Shown here: positions 16,640 through 24,565 of the stretch, in pieces
How positions within the stretch are numbered: the first letter of the stretch is position 1
Layout: every line of letters begins with the position of its first letter
Origin: Candidatus Rifleibacteriota bacterium
GTDB lineage: Bacteria; Muiribacteriota; Ozemobacteria; Ozemobacterales; Ozemobacteraceae
Direction: 5' to 3'
DNA: 64,000 nt
NCBI GenBank assembly: GCA_015233565.1
Contig: JADFXM010000004.1
Coordinates: 124,001-188,000 of the forward strand
Program-made: the position numbers and the translations under genes
Notes under the pieces: model-generated
Databases searched by the model: none
Seen by the model: the letters and a program-made list of their open reading frames with translations, nothing else
What the model was told of the DNA's origin: nothing

Positions 16640-16677
16640 AGCAGGGCGAAAATTTTTCGCCCTGCTTTATTTTTTTC
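16640..16677 (+). terminator. Rho-independent terminator after the zinc-ribbon gene
   Basis: AGCAGGGCGAA (16640-16650) pairs with TTCGCCCTGCT (16656-16666) over 11 GC-rich base pairs, followed by TTATTTTTTT. It begins 22 bases after the stop codon. Confidence 0.92.
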
Positions 16678-16820
16678 GAAAAAATTTGGAACAAAATGTG
16701 AGAAATCCACTTCTTTAATTGACTGTAAAAATTCAACATGTTAAGTTTAATTAAGCTTTCAGGCAGGATTGAAAAATTGATGACCCAAGGGAATAGAAAA
16801 AAATACCGGCGGGAGAACAG

Positions 16821-17807
16821 ATGAAAAAGGCTCTCTACACCCAGGATTTTTCTGATTATTCAGAATGTTTCCTATGTCCAAATAAGTGCAAAATTCTTGA
16901 AGGAAAAACCGGAAGATGTCTTTCACGTAAAAGGATCCTTAAAACAGTCCAGGCTAGTAATTACGGAATCATAGTTTCCGCATCCGTGGACCCTATTGAA
17001 AAAAAACCTTTGTATCATTTCTTCCCGGGCCACTCGATTTTTTCAATCGGAACGTTTGGATGCAACCTTCACTGCACTTTTTGCCAAAATTTTGAAATCT
17101 CTCAAAATGTTGCCCCTGGCCAATTGTATGTCCCTTCGGAAATTGCGGATTTATCCGTGAAAACTTTAGATAATGTGGGAGTAGCATTTACCTATAATGA
17201 ACCTGGAACCTGGTTTGAATTTATTATGGATACTGCCCCTTTAATCATTGAACAAGGACAGAAGGTCGTCCTTGTAACCAATGGCTATCTTTCAGATGCT
17301 CCCTGGCTTGAACTGTGCAAAATTTCGGATGCAATGAATATTGACATCAAGTCTTTTGATCCCAATTTTTACTCTCATACGTGTGGAGGGAAACTCGACC
17401 AGGTCATAAAAAATATTGAAACTGCATTTGCAAACAATGTCCACATAGAATTGACGAATTTAATTGTTACCGGAAAAAATGAAGATTTAGAGCTGTTCGA
17501 AAAATTAATCAAATGGGTGGCAAGTATTTCCCCAAACATTCCTTTCCACATTTCCAGATATTTTCCAAGATTTAAAGAAACTGCTCCTCCCACAAAACCG
17601 GAAACTTTATTAACCTTGTACAATAAAGCCCGGGAATTTTTAAACTTCGTTTACGTAGGAAATTTAGCTACCGAGGAAGAGAACAATACTATTTGCCCTA
17701 GTTGTAAAAAGCTCTGGATCGAAAGAGTAGGATATTCTGTCCGAATCGTCCATTCAGGGGAAAAGTGCACTTGTGGACTCGAAAAAAAAATAAGATTTGA
17801 ATTGTAA
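16821..17807 (+). CDS. amrS: AmmeMemoRadiSam system radical SAM enzyme
   Basis: This 328-residue radical SAM protein has the cluster motif CNLHCTFC (C81, C85, C88) that binds the catalytic 4Fe-4S centre. Extra N-terminal cysteines (CFLCPNKC.ILEGKTGRC, residues 16-33) and a C-terminal Cys-rich knuckle (CPSCKKLW and CTCG) match AmrS proteins. The family often neighbours AMMECR1 and Memo-like genes and is related to pyruvate-formate-lyase activases. Neither partner is in this window. The reaction is not established for the family. The ribosome site is CGGGAG before ATG 16821. A possible TTGACT element lies about 100 bases upstream, but its -10 is poor. Confidence 0.88.
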   Translation: MKKALYTQDFSDYSECFLCPNKCKILEGKTGRCLSRKRILKTVQASNYGIIVSASVDPIEKKPLYHFFPGHSIFSIGTFGCNLHCTFCQNFEISQNVAPGQLYVPSEIADLSVKTLDNVGVAFTYNEPGTWFEFIMDTAPLIIEQGQKVVLVTNGYLSDAPWLELCKISDAMNIDIKSFDPNFYSHTCGGKLDQVIKNIETAFANNVHIELTNLIVTGKNEDLELFEKLIKWVASISPNIPFHISRYFPRFKETAPPTKPETLLTLYNKAREFLNFVYVGNLATEEENNTICPSCKKLWIERVGYSVRIVHSGEKCTCGLEKKIRFEL

Positions 17808-17876
17808 TTCTAAAAAGACCAGCTCTTTATTTGACAGATTAAGAGGAGATTGTAATTATTCAACACGGAATAGAAA

Positions 17877-18380
17877 ATGGCTGACAATATTCAACGCGAA
17901 TTTGACTGGGGACCACCAAGCGAAAGCGTTTCAGAAAGCTGGAAAGACTATTTTATTTACGGATTTTTCCTTATTTTTTGTGTATTAGCCATACTGCTTC
18001 TAATAGACTTCAAGAAGGAGCAACCGTTCGAAGATCAAAATGGTTCTAAAACTGACAAAAGGCAAGTTATTACCAATTCTAATAGTAATTCAATTGAAGA
18101 AGTAAAAACGATCCAGGAGATTACCCAAAAACCCAAAACAATTAACTCTAAAACCCTTTTCACTGTTCAACTTGGCGCATTTGTCGATGAAGAAACCGCA
18201 AAAAAAGCCTTTTCGCAGATAACTACAAAAGGCTATGTTGCATCTATGACAGTTCCTAATGATGAGTTTGAGATGTATAAGGTATTTCTAGGTCCTTTTT
18301 CGAACGAAAAGGAAGCTAATAAAATTGCGAATGAACTAAATGAATCAGATTTTCCCTGTTTTGTGATAGAATCTACCTGA
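17877..18380 (+). CDS. Membrane-anchored SPOR-domain protein
   Basis: This 167-residue protein has a short cytoplasmic start, one membrane segment (about 25-44), a polar Ser/Thr/Lys linker and a C-terminal SPOR domain (about 95-165: FTVQLGAFVDEETAKKAFSQI and YKVFLGPFSNEKEANKIANEL). SPOR domains bind septal peptidoglycan lacking stem peptides, so the protein probably sits at the division site. It lies 69 bases after amrS. That gap has a perfect TTGACA at 17831-17836 but no good -10. The ribosome site is weak (GGAATAGAAA). The gene is followed by a long perfect inverted repeat. Confidence 0.85.
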   Translation: MADNIQREFDWGPPSESVSESWKDYFIYGFFLIFCVLAILLLIDFKKEQPFEDQNGSKTDKRQVITNSNSNSIEEVKTIQEITQKPKTINSKTLFTVQLGAFVDEETAKKAFSQITTKGYVASMTVPNDEFEMYKVFLGPFSNEKEANKIANELNESDFPCFVIEST

Positions 18381-18383
18381 AAA

Positions 18384-18422
18384 GTATCAACTCAAAAAGT
18401 TCAAAAGATTTTGAGTTGATAC
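18384..18422. repeat. Perfect 14-bp inverted repeat
   Basis: GTATCAACTCAAAA (18384-18397) and TTTTGAGTTGATAC (18409-18422) are exact reverse complements separated by 11 bases. They begin four bases after the SPOR gene stop. No T-run follows on the + strand, so it is not a typical terminator. It may act as an mRNA-stabilising hairpin or as an operator for the sugar transporter operon starting about 90 bases downstream. Confidence 0.6.
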
Positions 18423-18513
18423 AAAACAAGGATTTCGACAAGTACGACGTTATTGCTTTAACAAAAAAAGTTTCACTGGCAAGTAATTCTGAAAATAATA
18501 ATTGGAGGACAAG

Positions 18514-19467
18514 GTGAGCGCGCCAAAATATGATCGTGAAACGTATTCTTCTTTGATGTTTCTCGCCCCTTTTTTAATACTTTTTTTGGTTTTTTTGGTG
18601 TTTCCAATAATTTATTCTTTCTATTTAAGTTTCTTCAATGCTTCCAAAGGTTTTGGACTGTCAAATCTTGAATGGATTGGCTTTTCAAATTACGCTCAAA
18701 TTTTAGGTTTTCAATACGCGAACGGGAAGTTTCAGCTTGCTGATCCGGCATTCTGGTGGTCCCTTGCCGTCACCCTTCTTTATGGCGGAATAAGCATTCC
18801 ACTTGGAATTTCGGCCTCTTTAGCCCTTGCAATACTTCTTCATAACAAATTTTTTGGGAAGAATTTTTTCCGGAGCGCTTTTTTCCTTCCTAATATATTG
18901 GATATGTTGGTTGTGGGGGTAGTGTGGACACTGATTTATGCGCCTAAATATGGTGCTCTGGCTCAAATTACCACATATTTTTTAGGTCCCAACCAGTTTT
19001 TAAATACAAGCGGTTTATTGTCTTCACCCTATACAGCTCTTCCAGCGGTAGTAATTGCTATGGTTCTAAAAGGAGCTGGTTTCGGAATGGTTCTCTTTCT
19101 GGCAGCCTTGCAAAATATTCCCGATAGCGTATATGAAGCCGCAGACATAGATGGGGCATCAAAATGGGAACAATTCTATCTCATAACATTGCCATTATTG
19201 AAACCAATTTTATTTTTCATGGGAGTAACCGGTATCATAGGCTCCCTCAATGCTTTTACCGAAATATATGCAATGACCGCCGGAGGTCCTCAAATTGTGC
19301 TTGGCGGTGAAACACTTGGTTCCACCTCTGTTGCCGGCTTTTATTTATACAAACAATTTGAAGGTGGACGATATGGTTATGCCGCGGCAATTTCATATGT
19401 TCTTCTTTTTCTGACACTTGTTTTAACGTGGATTCAAAGTCATTTCTTTTCCAATAAGAAAGCCTAG
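18514..19467 (+). CDS. Sugar ABC transporter permease, MalF type
   Basis: This 317-residue protein has about six membrane segments and the ABC permease EAA loop EAADIDGASKWEQFYLI..LPLLKP near residue 208, which docks the ATPase. It should form the first half of the membrane channel of a CUT1-family carbohydrate importer. The start is GTG 18514, placed by GGAGG at 18504-18508. A longer TTG start at 18502 would overlap that site. It is first in a three-gene operon with a MalG-type permease and a binding lipoprotein. No ATPase gene is present nearby, so a shared MsmK/UgpC-type ATPase elsewhere is likely. Confidence 0.9.
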   Translation: MSAPKYDRETYSSLMFLAPFLILFLVFLVFPIIYSFYLSFFNASKGFGLSNLEWIGFSNYAQILGFQYANGKFQLADPAFWWSLAVTLLYGGISIPLGISASLALAILLHNKFFGKNFFRSAFFLPNILDMLVVGVVWTLIYAPKYGALAQITTYFLGPNQFLNTSGLLSSPYTALPAVVIAMVLKGAGFGMVLFLAALQNIPDSVYEAADIDGASKWEQFYLITLPLLKPILFFMGVTGIIGSLNAFTEIYAMTAGGPQIVLGGETLGSTSVAGFYLYKQFEGGRYGYAAAISYVLLFLTLVLTWIQSHFFSNKKA

Positions 19468-19482
19468 GGAGAGGTAAAAAAA

Positions 19483-20670
19483 ATGAACAACTCATCTCCA
19501 GCCCGAAACGGCATCTTCATTTTTTTGGTTTTTCTAATGATGGTAATTTCCTTTGGACTTTCATCCCAATTGTTGAAATTACTTGGAGTTATAATCAGCT
19601 TAATCCTGGCCCCTGATTCAATTCCAGCATCTCCAACTGATTTAGCGGCCGGAAAAATCGAGGCATTCGGAGCAGCCGGCAAAATAATATTTTCCCTCCA
19701 AACTCCTTTCTCTTACCTAAACTTTATTATCGCCTTTGGATTCGTAGCTTACGTTTTATCAAAATGGGTCAAGACGCCTATTCCGCTAAGAGGCGAGCTC
19801 CTAAAAACTCTTTTTTTATATGAAGCATTAATTTTAGGGGTAATCGTAGTTCTCTTTCCCTTCTTTTGGATGATTAGCACCTCTTTCAAGCCTGTTGGAA
19901 CAGAATTGATCATGAATAAAAACCCATTTGATGTTGTTCCTTCTGATCCTACTCTGGCAAATTTCAAAAAGGTACTAAAAATGGATTCCACCATGGATCA
20001 AAACCAGACAGACCCAGTTGAAAAAAAGAAGAACTTTTTGACATATTTTCTGAACAGTCTAAAAATATCCTTTTCAGCTGCCTTTCTTGTAACGCTCTTT
20101 GCATCCATGGCAGGATATGTTTTCGCAAAAAAAGAACTTCCTTTCAAAAATCACATTTTTTCAATATTGATGGCAACAATGATGATCCCTGGAATGATGT
20201 TTATGGTTCCTCAGTTTTTCATGATTGCAAAGATGGGGCTCCACGGATCACTCCTTGCAATGTTTCTTCCGCATCTTGCTTCGGTTTTTGGAGTATTCAT
20301 GCTGAAGCAATTTATGGATACTATTCCAAATTCACTTATTGAAGCAGCCCGAATTGACGGTGCAAGTGAATGGCAGATCTTCCGGGTTGTCATTGTACCC
20401 TTGTCTATGCCAATCTTATTAACATTATTTTTGCTAACCTTTTTGTTTCATTGGTCCAATTTTTTATGGCAACTGATAGTTACAGATCCAACTGAGCCAT
20501 TGAGCTTTACTCTTCCAGTTGCGCTTGCGCTTTTCCGGGGACAATATACGTCAGATCTTGGCTTGATAATGTCAGCATCATGCTTCTCAATCGTTCCGAT
20601 CGCCGTTCTTTTCTTGTTCGCCCAAAGGTATTTCATTGAGGGCATGACCCAAGGCGCTGTTAAGGAATAA
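19483..20670 (+). CDS. Sugar ABC transporter permease, MalG type, with N-terminal extension
   Basis: The C-terminal 285 residues are a standard MalG-type permease: VLFPFFWMISTSFKP near the first conserved helix, and the EAA loop EAARIDGASEWQIFRVVIVPL near residue 287. The whole protein is 395 residues, about 100 longer than usual. The extra N-terminal part has two or three more hydrophobic segments (about residues 10-45 and 65-90) joined by an Ala/Gly/Ser/Pro loop. It lies 15 bases after the first permease with ribosome site GGGAGAGG. The role of the extension is unknown. Substrate is probably a mono- or oligosaccharide, by family only. Confidence 0.88.
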   Translation: MNNSSPARNGIFIFLVFLMMVISFGLSSQLLKLLGVIISLILAPDSIPASPTDLAAGKIEAFGAAGKIIFSLQTPFSYLNFIIAFGFVAYVLSKWVKTPIPLRGELLKTLFLYEALILGVIVVLFPFFWMISTSFKPVGTELIMNKNPFDVVPSDPTLANFKKVLKMDSTMDQNQTDPVEKKKNFLTYFLNSLKISFSAAFLVTLFASMAGYVFAKKELPFKNHIFSILMATMMIPGMMFMVPQFFMIAKMGLHGSLLAMFLPHLASVFGVFMLKQFMDTIPNSLIEAARIDGASEWQIFRVVIVPLSMPILLTLFLLTFLFHWSNFLWQLIVTDPTEPLSFTLPVALALFRGQYTSDLGLIMSASCFSIVPIAVLFLFAQRYFIEGMTQGAVKE

Positions 20671-20680
20671 AGGGAAAAAA

Positions 20681-21949
20681 ATGAAACAAATTAAGAAAAC
20701 GATGAAAAGAACTTTTCTGGTGTTGATATTTTTTTCGGTTGCCATCCTCTGGATTGCAGGGTGCAATGAAAAACCTCTAAAAACTCCCGACGGGAGAACG
20801 CTGTTAACTTTCTGGCACACATATGGAGACCAGGAAGAGAAAGTTTTACGAGAAATAATCTCAGACTGGGAGAAAGAAAATAAAGAATGGTCAATTCAAG
20901 CTGTGAGAATTCCCTTTGACGGCCACAAACCGAAATTAAGAACCGCCTTAACGGTTGAAAAAGGGCCTGATATGGCCCGTGTGGATTGGTCTTTTGTGTG
21001 TGAGCTGGCCAGGAAAAATGCTATTGTAGATCTTGGTGAATTTGGGTTTGATAAAATAAAGGCTGATTATCTTCCAGCACCATTAGGAACAAATTTTATC
21101 GATGGAAAATATTATGGTTTTCCGGATCAAAGCAATTGCGTAGCGCTTTTTTATAACCGCAAACTGTTTAATGAAGCAGGCTTAAACCCGGATTCACCGC
21201 CTAAAACTTGGGACGAATTCATTGAATATGGCAAGAAAATCACCGACAAAGACAAGGGAACTTTTGCATTTGCGATGGATAACACAGTATGGTGGACACT
21301 TCCTTTTTTCAATACTTTTGGAGCAAGAATCATTGCATCAGATGGAGTAACCTGCCTTCTTGATTCCGCTGAGGCAATAAAAGCAATAGAGTTCAAGGCA
21401 GCGTTATATACTACTCACAAGATTGAAGCAGGCGCATGGCGTTCTGGATCAATAACACCCGAACAAGGCTTCATTAATGGAAAATATGCAATGATATTTT
21501 CTGGTCCATGGAACCTCCCTAAATTTAAAGTATCAGGAATTGATTTTGGGGTTGGATTAATTCCTGCAGGTCCCTCTGGAACTTCTTCCAATGTAGGAGG
21601 AACAAACGTTGTTATCTTCAAGTCAAGCAAAAATCAAAAACCATGTTATGATTTTCTAACTTATTTTACATCTCCCAAATGCCAGGCCAAATGGTGCAAA
21701 TCTCTTGATCAAATCCCAATAAATCTTAAAGCGTACGATTTAGTAAAATTCGAAGACAAGTTTTTGATGGTTTTTATGGAACAAATGAAATTTGCAGTTT
21801 CAAATCCGGTTGTAACTAATTTTGAAGTCCTGGAAGATATTGTTAATCCTGAAATGGAAGCAGTAATCACAGGACAAAAAACTGCTAAAGAAGCATTAAC
21901 CAACGCAGCAAGAAAAGTTGAAACAAAAGTACTGAAACCTCTTTTCTGA
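20681..21949 (+). CDS. Sugar-binding lipoprotein of ABC transporter (MalE type)
   Basis: This 422-residue protein starts with a lipoprotein signal peptide whose lipobox WIAGC puts the lipid on Cys28. The rest is a family 1 solute-binding protein: LLTFWHTYGDQEEKVLREII near the start, GKYYGFPDQSNCVALFYNRKLF, and NEAGLNPDSPPKTWDEFIEYGKK in the hinge region. It should capture a carbohydrate in the periplasm and pass it to the two permeases encoded just upstream (10-base gap). No terminator hairpin is visible after it. It is only distantly similar to the second sugar-binding protein at 59087-60397, so the two systems probably carry different substrates. Confidence 0.9.
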   Translation: MKQIKKTMKRTFLVLIFFSVAILWIAGCNEKPLKTPDGRTLLTFWHTYGDQEEKVLREIISDWEKENKEWSIQAVRIPFDGHKPKLRTALTVEKGPDMARVDWSFVCELARKNAIVDLGEFGFDKIKADYLPAPLGTNFIDGKYYGFPDQSNCVALFYNRKLFNEAGLNPDSPPKTWDEFIEYGKKITDKDKGTFAFAMDNTVWWTLPFFNTFGARIIASDGVTCLLDSAEAIKAIEFKAALYTTHKIEAGAWRSGSITPEQGFINGKYAMIFSGPWNLPKFKVSGIDFGVGLIPAGPSGTSSNVGGTNVVIFKSSKNQKPCYDFLTYFTSPKCQAKWCKSLDQIPINLKAYDLVKFEDKFLMVFMEQMKFAVSNPVVTNFEVLEDIVNPEMEAVITGQKTAKEALTNAARKVETKVLKPLF

Positions 21950-22859
21950 GCTTGGGGTTTACTTTTTATTCATTTTTATTTTCCAATCAATACACCCCCC
22001 GGAGTTGGCGGAATGGGGCACGGCGGAGCGTGCTTAAGCACCCGCAGTATCCATTCCTACTCAAACGACTGGTCGGCGAAGCGCAAACAAAGTAGTTCAG
22101 ACTGTCGAAAAATTTCGGTACATTTTGGTCGGTACAAAGTGCTCACTTTTGATGCCAAAAAGAGAGGCGAAAATTTGAATCGGTACATAAGAACATAAAA
22201 AATAGGCATTTTTCGACGGACTCGCGCAGTCGGTTGGGCGTTTAGCTCAACTCAGTTGAAAACAAATCAGATTTTGGTGATTTAAGTGAGCAAAGAATTT
22301 CCTGGACTCGAAAATAATCGGGGTTTAGAAAACGTACGTTTGTCCTGAAGGTGTGAAAAAATTTAGGCATTCATCAAAGTACAACATTTGAGAGGGCCGC
22401 TGGCAAAAGATTGAGATATTTTTCACAGCTTCCCTGAGGCTAATAATTGAAAACTTGCAAGTTGAATACAAAATGGTTGTCAAATTCAAGCTGGTTTTCG
22501 AGGAGATAATACCAATTTCAATTAGTTCGTTCATCCGACCTATTTCGTGCTTCAGGTCTGGGTAAATAGGAGTTGGGTCTGACAGAAATGAATGCTTCAA
22601 CCATCCAGTAAGGGCTCCTTAATTTTCATGAAAGTTACGTGTTTTCTTGGAAAATATACCGATCCAACTTCCTTTTGATCAAATCAATGTTCTTGGGGTG
22701 ATGCACAAATTTTTTGGGATTGGTGTAACACACATTTTCCCCCAAAGTTTTTGATTTTTTCACATATTGCTGAGAGCTAAAACAACTCCAAACCGATCTT
22801 GGAAATGATTATTACACTTTCAAGAACAGTTTGGAATTAGAGTAAAAGGAAAATTCTTA
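21950..22859. other. Non-coding accessory stretch with repeat copy A
   Basis: About 900 bases without a convincing gene. A 12-bp palindrome GTGCTTAAGCAC lies at 22030-22041, and repeat copy A at 22100-22223. A possible 91-residue frame on the - strand (22325-22600, TTG start) has no proper ribosome site and no recognisable domain. The stretch could be the remains of a lost gene. Confidence 0.5.
22100..22223. repeat. Dispersed inverted-repeat element, copy A
   Basis: About 124 bases with imperfect terminal inverted repeats: GACTGTCGAAAAAT at the left end and ATTTTTCGACGGACTC at the right. The same element occurs at 26750-26873, with long shared cores such as TCGGTACAAAGTG and GGCGAAAATTTG. 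Weaker similarity seems to extend some tens of bases to the left. The size, non-coding nature and terminal repeats suggest a MITE-like element or a repeated structured RNA. Confidence 0.65.
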
Positions 22860-23366
22860 TTATTTTTTGTCGAGAGGGGCTGAAGCCACAGGAACTTGCC
22901 CTGCTTGGGGTTGGTCCTTGAGAGCTTGAGGAGTTTGAGCCGTAGGAGTTGCAATTGCTATTGGCTCAATTTTGGGGCAATCTTGTCGGGGGCATTCTGA
23001 AGAACAATAAAAAGTCACCGAATCTCCATGAACTTGGAAGAACTCGGGTTTGGCAGGCTTTTTTGAAATTGGACAGATTCCATCAGTGTTGCTGACAGTA
23101 AGCTTTTGTTCCAGAGGACTTTTAATTTTTGCAATGAATTCAGCAGGTTTTTTTATAAATTCTGCAGTAGCCGTAGCACATGAAAAGTGATATATCTTTC
23201 CCTCAAAAATTGCAGCGAATTCTTCGTGAGTAAAACTTCCGGATACTGGACAAATGTTAACTCTGACATCTGTTAGCTCCTTTGGAAGAGCTTCTGTTTG
23301 GGCGAAAAGGGAACCAGAGAGCAACGTCAAGCAAAGAATGAAAAACACGCGGGAAAAGCATTTCAT
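22860..23366 (-). CDS. Exported cysteine-rich YHS-like protein
   Basis: This 168-residue protein has a signal peptide (about 1-22, ending SLFAQ) and two YHS/TRASH-like metal-binding half-modules. Module 1: NICPVSG (C39) then KIYHFSCATATAEFIKKPAEF (C63). Module 2: GICPISKKPA (C98) then VTFYCSSECPRQDC (C121, C125, C130). The CP..G...YHFSC....F...P..F pattern is that of YHS domains, which bind metal ions or serve as metal sensors. The tail is Ala/Pro/Gln-rich. A good ribosome site (GGAAGGAG) and a strong promoter precede it. A role in periplasmic metal handling is inference, and no transporter partner is adjacent. Confidence 0.65.
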   Translation of the reverse strand: MKCFSRVFFILCLTLLSGSLFAQTEALPKELTDVRVNICPVSGSFTHEEFAAIFEGKIYHFSCATATAEFIKKPAEFIAKIKSPLEQKLTVSNTDGICPISKKPAKPEFFQVHGDSVTFYCSSECPRQDCPKIEPIAIATPTAQTPQALKDQPQAGQVPVASAPLDKK

Positions 23367-23440
23367 GAATAATTACTCCTTCCATCCTCTTATGAGATAC
23401 CGAAAACGAAATTTTAGTTATTCCTTCACTAACAAGGGAA

Positions 23441-23469
23441 ATAGTAAAACGAGCTATTAAGTTTGTCAA
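23441..23469 (-). promoter_or_regulatory. sigma70-type promoter of the YHS-like gene
   Basis: Read on the - strand: TTGACA (23469-23464), 17 bases, TACTAT (23446-23441). Transcription would start near 23434, about 68 bases before the ATG at 23366. Confidence 0.6.
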
Positions 23470-23559
23470 CGAAACAAAAAAAAAATGTGTTGTCTCAAAG
23501 AAAAGAGAAAATTGCTAATTATTGAAACAGAAAAAAATCAAAACTTTTTTCATTTTTTC

Positions 23560-23568
23560 TGGTAATAT
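23560..23568 (+). promoter_or_regulatory. Possible extended -10 promoter of the 30-residue-repeat gene
   Basis: TGGTAATAT (23560-23568) fits an extended -10 element (TGnTAATAT) about 45 bases before ATG 23613. No recognisable -35 element is present. The ribosome site AAGGAG follows at 23600-23605. Confidence 0.4.
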
Positions 23569-23612
23569 TAACAAGTGTCCATAGTAAAAGAAACCATTTA
23601 AGGAGAATAGTT

Positions 23613-24461
23613 ATGAGGAAAATCAATTTTTTAGCATTGGTATTAATTTGCCTGTTTGCATTTCCGGTTTATTCTCAAAGTACCAACCCATACGATGAAG
23701 GTAATAAAATTTCTCCAACTGGAATCAGCGCGGGAAGAGGAAACACAGATCCCTACGCCCCAACCATTTCCAAACCGAATACGGATCCTTATGCTCCAAC
23801 AAATTCACAACCGTGCTACCCTCCCCCCCCTCCCCAAAACAACATCAATGATATTATTCTTCTAGCTAACAATATTTCAAATGCCAATCAAAAAGATCAA
23901 CTCCTGAGAAATGCTTTAAGTAGTGCAAGATCACCCGATGATGTTATTAGGTTGGCGAATGCCTGCTACTATGCCGCCGACAAAGATACCATTCTTTCTT
24001 CCGGGGCTTATTTAGGCTATACTGCCAATGATATTACAAGACTTGCAAATGCTACTTACTATGCAAAAACCAAAGACCAAATTCTTCTCGAGGGTGCAAA
24101 CCGCGTACACAATGCAAATGATTTCATAACCCTTGCGAATGCAACATATTATGCTACAACCAAAGATCAAATTTTGAAATTGGGTGCCAATCAAGCCTTC
24201 TCTGCTTCTGACTTTGTCAGACTTGCGAATACAGCTTACTATGCCGCTACAAAGGATGACATTCTTCTGGCCGGAGCCAATCGTGCAAATTATGTTGATG
24301 AATTTATCTCCCTCGCAAATACTGCATATTACGCGAATAACAAAGACCAAATTCTCAAAATCGGTGTTAGAAGTGCAAGATGTGTCAATGATTACATCCG
24401 TTTAGCAAACAACACCTATTACCAAACGACTAAAGATTATATACTTTCTCAAGCAAGGTAG
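23613..24461 (+). CDS. Secreted protein with seven 30-residue LAN..YY repeats
   Basis: I do not recognise this 282-residue protein. It has a signal peptide (1-21, ending VYSQ), a linker with two copies of NTDPYAPT and a Pro-rich run (about 67-75), then seven tandem repeats starting at residues 79, 109, 139, 169, 199, 229 and 259, exactly 30 apart. The consensus is nDfi.LAN..YYa..KDqIL..ga....a. Repeat 1 is the most diverged and repeat 7 is cut to 24 residues. Each unit is probably two short helices, giving an alpha-solenoid outside the cytoplasm. The gene is flanked by its own promoter region and a strong terminator. Binding or structural surface function is inference. Confidence 0.8.
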   Translation: MRKINFLALVLICLFAFPVYSQSTNPYDEGNKISPTGISAGRGNTDPYAPTISKPNTDPYAPTNSQPCYPPPPPQNNINDIILLANNISNANQKDQLLRNALSSARSPDDVIRLANACYYAADKDTILSSGAYLGYTANDITRLANATYYAKTKDQILLEGANRVHNANDFITLANATYYATTKDQILKLGANQAFSASDFVRLANTAYYAATKDDILLAGANRANYVDEFISLANTAYYANNKDQILKIGVRSARCVNDYIRLANNTYYQTTKDYILSQAR

Positions 24462-24470
24462 AAAATAAAA

Positions 24471-24505
24471 AAACGCTCTAGTCAAAGGACTAGAGCGTTT
24501 TTTTT
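24471..24505. terminator. Bidirectional Rho-independent terminator
   Basis: AAACGCTCTAGTC (24471-24483) and GACTAGAGCGTTT (24488-24500) pair perfectly over 13 bp with loop AAAG. It is followed by a T-run on the + strand and preceded by an A-run. It can end both the repeat-protein gene and the opposing gene 24566-25249. Confidence 0.93.
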
Positions 24506-24565
24506 GTATTTTAGAAACGCTTTTTAAATTGTAAAGAGCCAATTTCGGAAAAGTGCCAACCGAAG

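Noticed and set aside
22325..22600. 91-residue frame on the - strand
   Set aside because: TTG start without a properly spaced ribosome site, no domain, odd composition. Treated as non-coding or a remnant.
24012..24350. 112-residue Cys/Ile-rich antisense frame over the 30-residue repeats
   Set aside because: Shadow of the 90-base tandem repeat. No ribosome site.
23847..24458. CRISPR array
   Set aside because: The 90-base periodicity is continuous coding repeat without constant repeats alternating with unique spacers, and no cas genes are present.
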